Positions 63,577-64,000 of a stretch of 64,000 nucleotides of DNA are shown here, piece after piece. The DNA is from Oegoconia quadripuncta. Its lineage: Eukaryota; Arthropoda; Insecta; Lepidoptera; Autostichidae. How positions within the stretch are numbered: the first letter of the stretch is position 1; every line of letters starts with the position of its first letter. Below the pieces are notes generated by a model. The model was not told the DNA's origin. It was given only the letters and a program-made list of their open reading frames with translations, and did not search any database. Made by a program: the position numbers and the translations under genes. The stretch is from assembly GCA_949316235.1 (NCBI GenBank), contig OX438745.1, forward strand, positions 501,001 through 565,000, given 5' to 3'.

Positions 63577-63970
63577 GGCTTTTTGGCGGGAACTCGGCGA
63601 GTGAAGTAGCATTTTTCTTTATAATTCTTATAATTTGTGCATTCTAACTTTTGAAGCTTAATAATGGCAGAATATTGTGCAGCAAACGTTAGTGATGGTG
63701 TACAAGTGAAGGGAAGTGTAAATTAAAGTGCGTAACGGAGCTTTCGGGTTCCCACAAGAAGCCGCCAAAATCTTTTGTAAAGCATTCTGCCACTTTACTG
63801 AAGAATGACTTGACCGTGACTAGACACAGAGTCATACGCCAAGTATACGACGAATTACTTGTTTTGACTGAGACTGACTTACAAACTGAAGAAATAAGAG
63901 AAATAAGACATGGCTGTTATGGGCTAGATCCCTTTGCCTTCTCCTAAAGGAGAGAATGAAACCAAAAAAA
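63577..63970 (+). mobile_element. Retroposon E, young copy in the tail of another
   Basis: 'ggctttttggcgggaactcg' to 'gagaatgaaaccaaaaaaa'. Flanked by 'aaaacaaaaaaa' at 63565-63576 and 63971-63982, the duplicated tail of the older copy. Holds a 20-codon ORF (MAEYCAANVSDG...) and, in another frame, about 80 open codons. Confidence 0.9.
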
Positions 63971-64000
63971 AAAACAAAAAAATGTTTACGGTAAAGTTTT

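Overview
The window looks like repeat-bloated, intergenic or intronic DNA from a moth or butterfly (Lepidoptera). It is AT-rich and packed with tRNA-derived SINEs, CR1-like, RTE-like and R1-like LINE tails, mariner and Helitron debris, and one intact Copia retrotransposon. No complete host gene is visible. The only possible host signals are two exon-like open segments on the minus strand (4727-4916 and 29554-29700) and one GC-rich promoter/first-exon candidate (about 24000-24258, plus strand). The Lepidoptera call rests on the repeat repertoire and is inference.

Names used below. SINE-A: tRNA-like head with 'cctccgtggctcaatgt', about 330 bp, A tail, about 18 copies or pieces. SINE-B: head 'gtttggtgtagtggttag', body ending in 'cagcgccatctag'. 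SINE-C: relative of B with another body and an (AAT)n tail. SINE-D: 'gcgtcggtggctcagcggtt'. Retroposon E: 395 bp, no recognisable Pol III head, A tail. LINE-K and LINE-J: two non-LTR families seen only as reverse-transcriptase C-termini. Repeat F: the 'cgcatttataatatta' interspersed repeat. Repeats G, H and I: families defined only by copies in this window.

Layout. 0-10 kb: RTE-like, LINE-K and CR1-like tails, a 57/58-bp minisatellite split by a LINE-K insertion, a possible exon, SINEs. 10-24 kb: LINE and SINE fragments, R1-like pieces, a chimeric LINE/SINE insertion whose empty site also lies in the window, a CR1-like RT fragment and a mariner fragment. 24-33 kb: the promoter-like segment, more LINEs with SINEs nested in them, a second possible exon, a self-nested pair of retroposon E. 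33-38 kb: Helitron-like debris (OTU-type and helicase-protein N-terminal pieces) with two long inverted repeats. 39.0-43.4 kb: full-length Copia element with identical 140-bp LTRs and a 5-bp target duplication. 44.2-45.2 kb: fold-back mariner-like element. 46.1-46.8 kb: tandem duplication rich in ATCGATA. 48.4-48.7 kb: miniature element with perfect 43-bp terminal repeats carrying a THAP first exon. 52.5-53.6 kb: GC-rich, hairpin-rich retroposon with a 17-bp target duplication. 54-61 kb: SINE and LINE debris. 61.8-64 kb: four full-length copies of retroposon E.

The elements do not form a pathway. They record successive, often nested, insertions: SINEs inside LINEs, Copia inside an older repeat, and E inside the tail of E.
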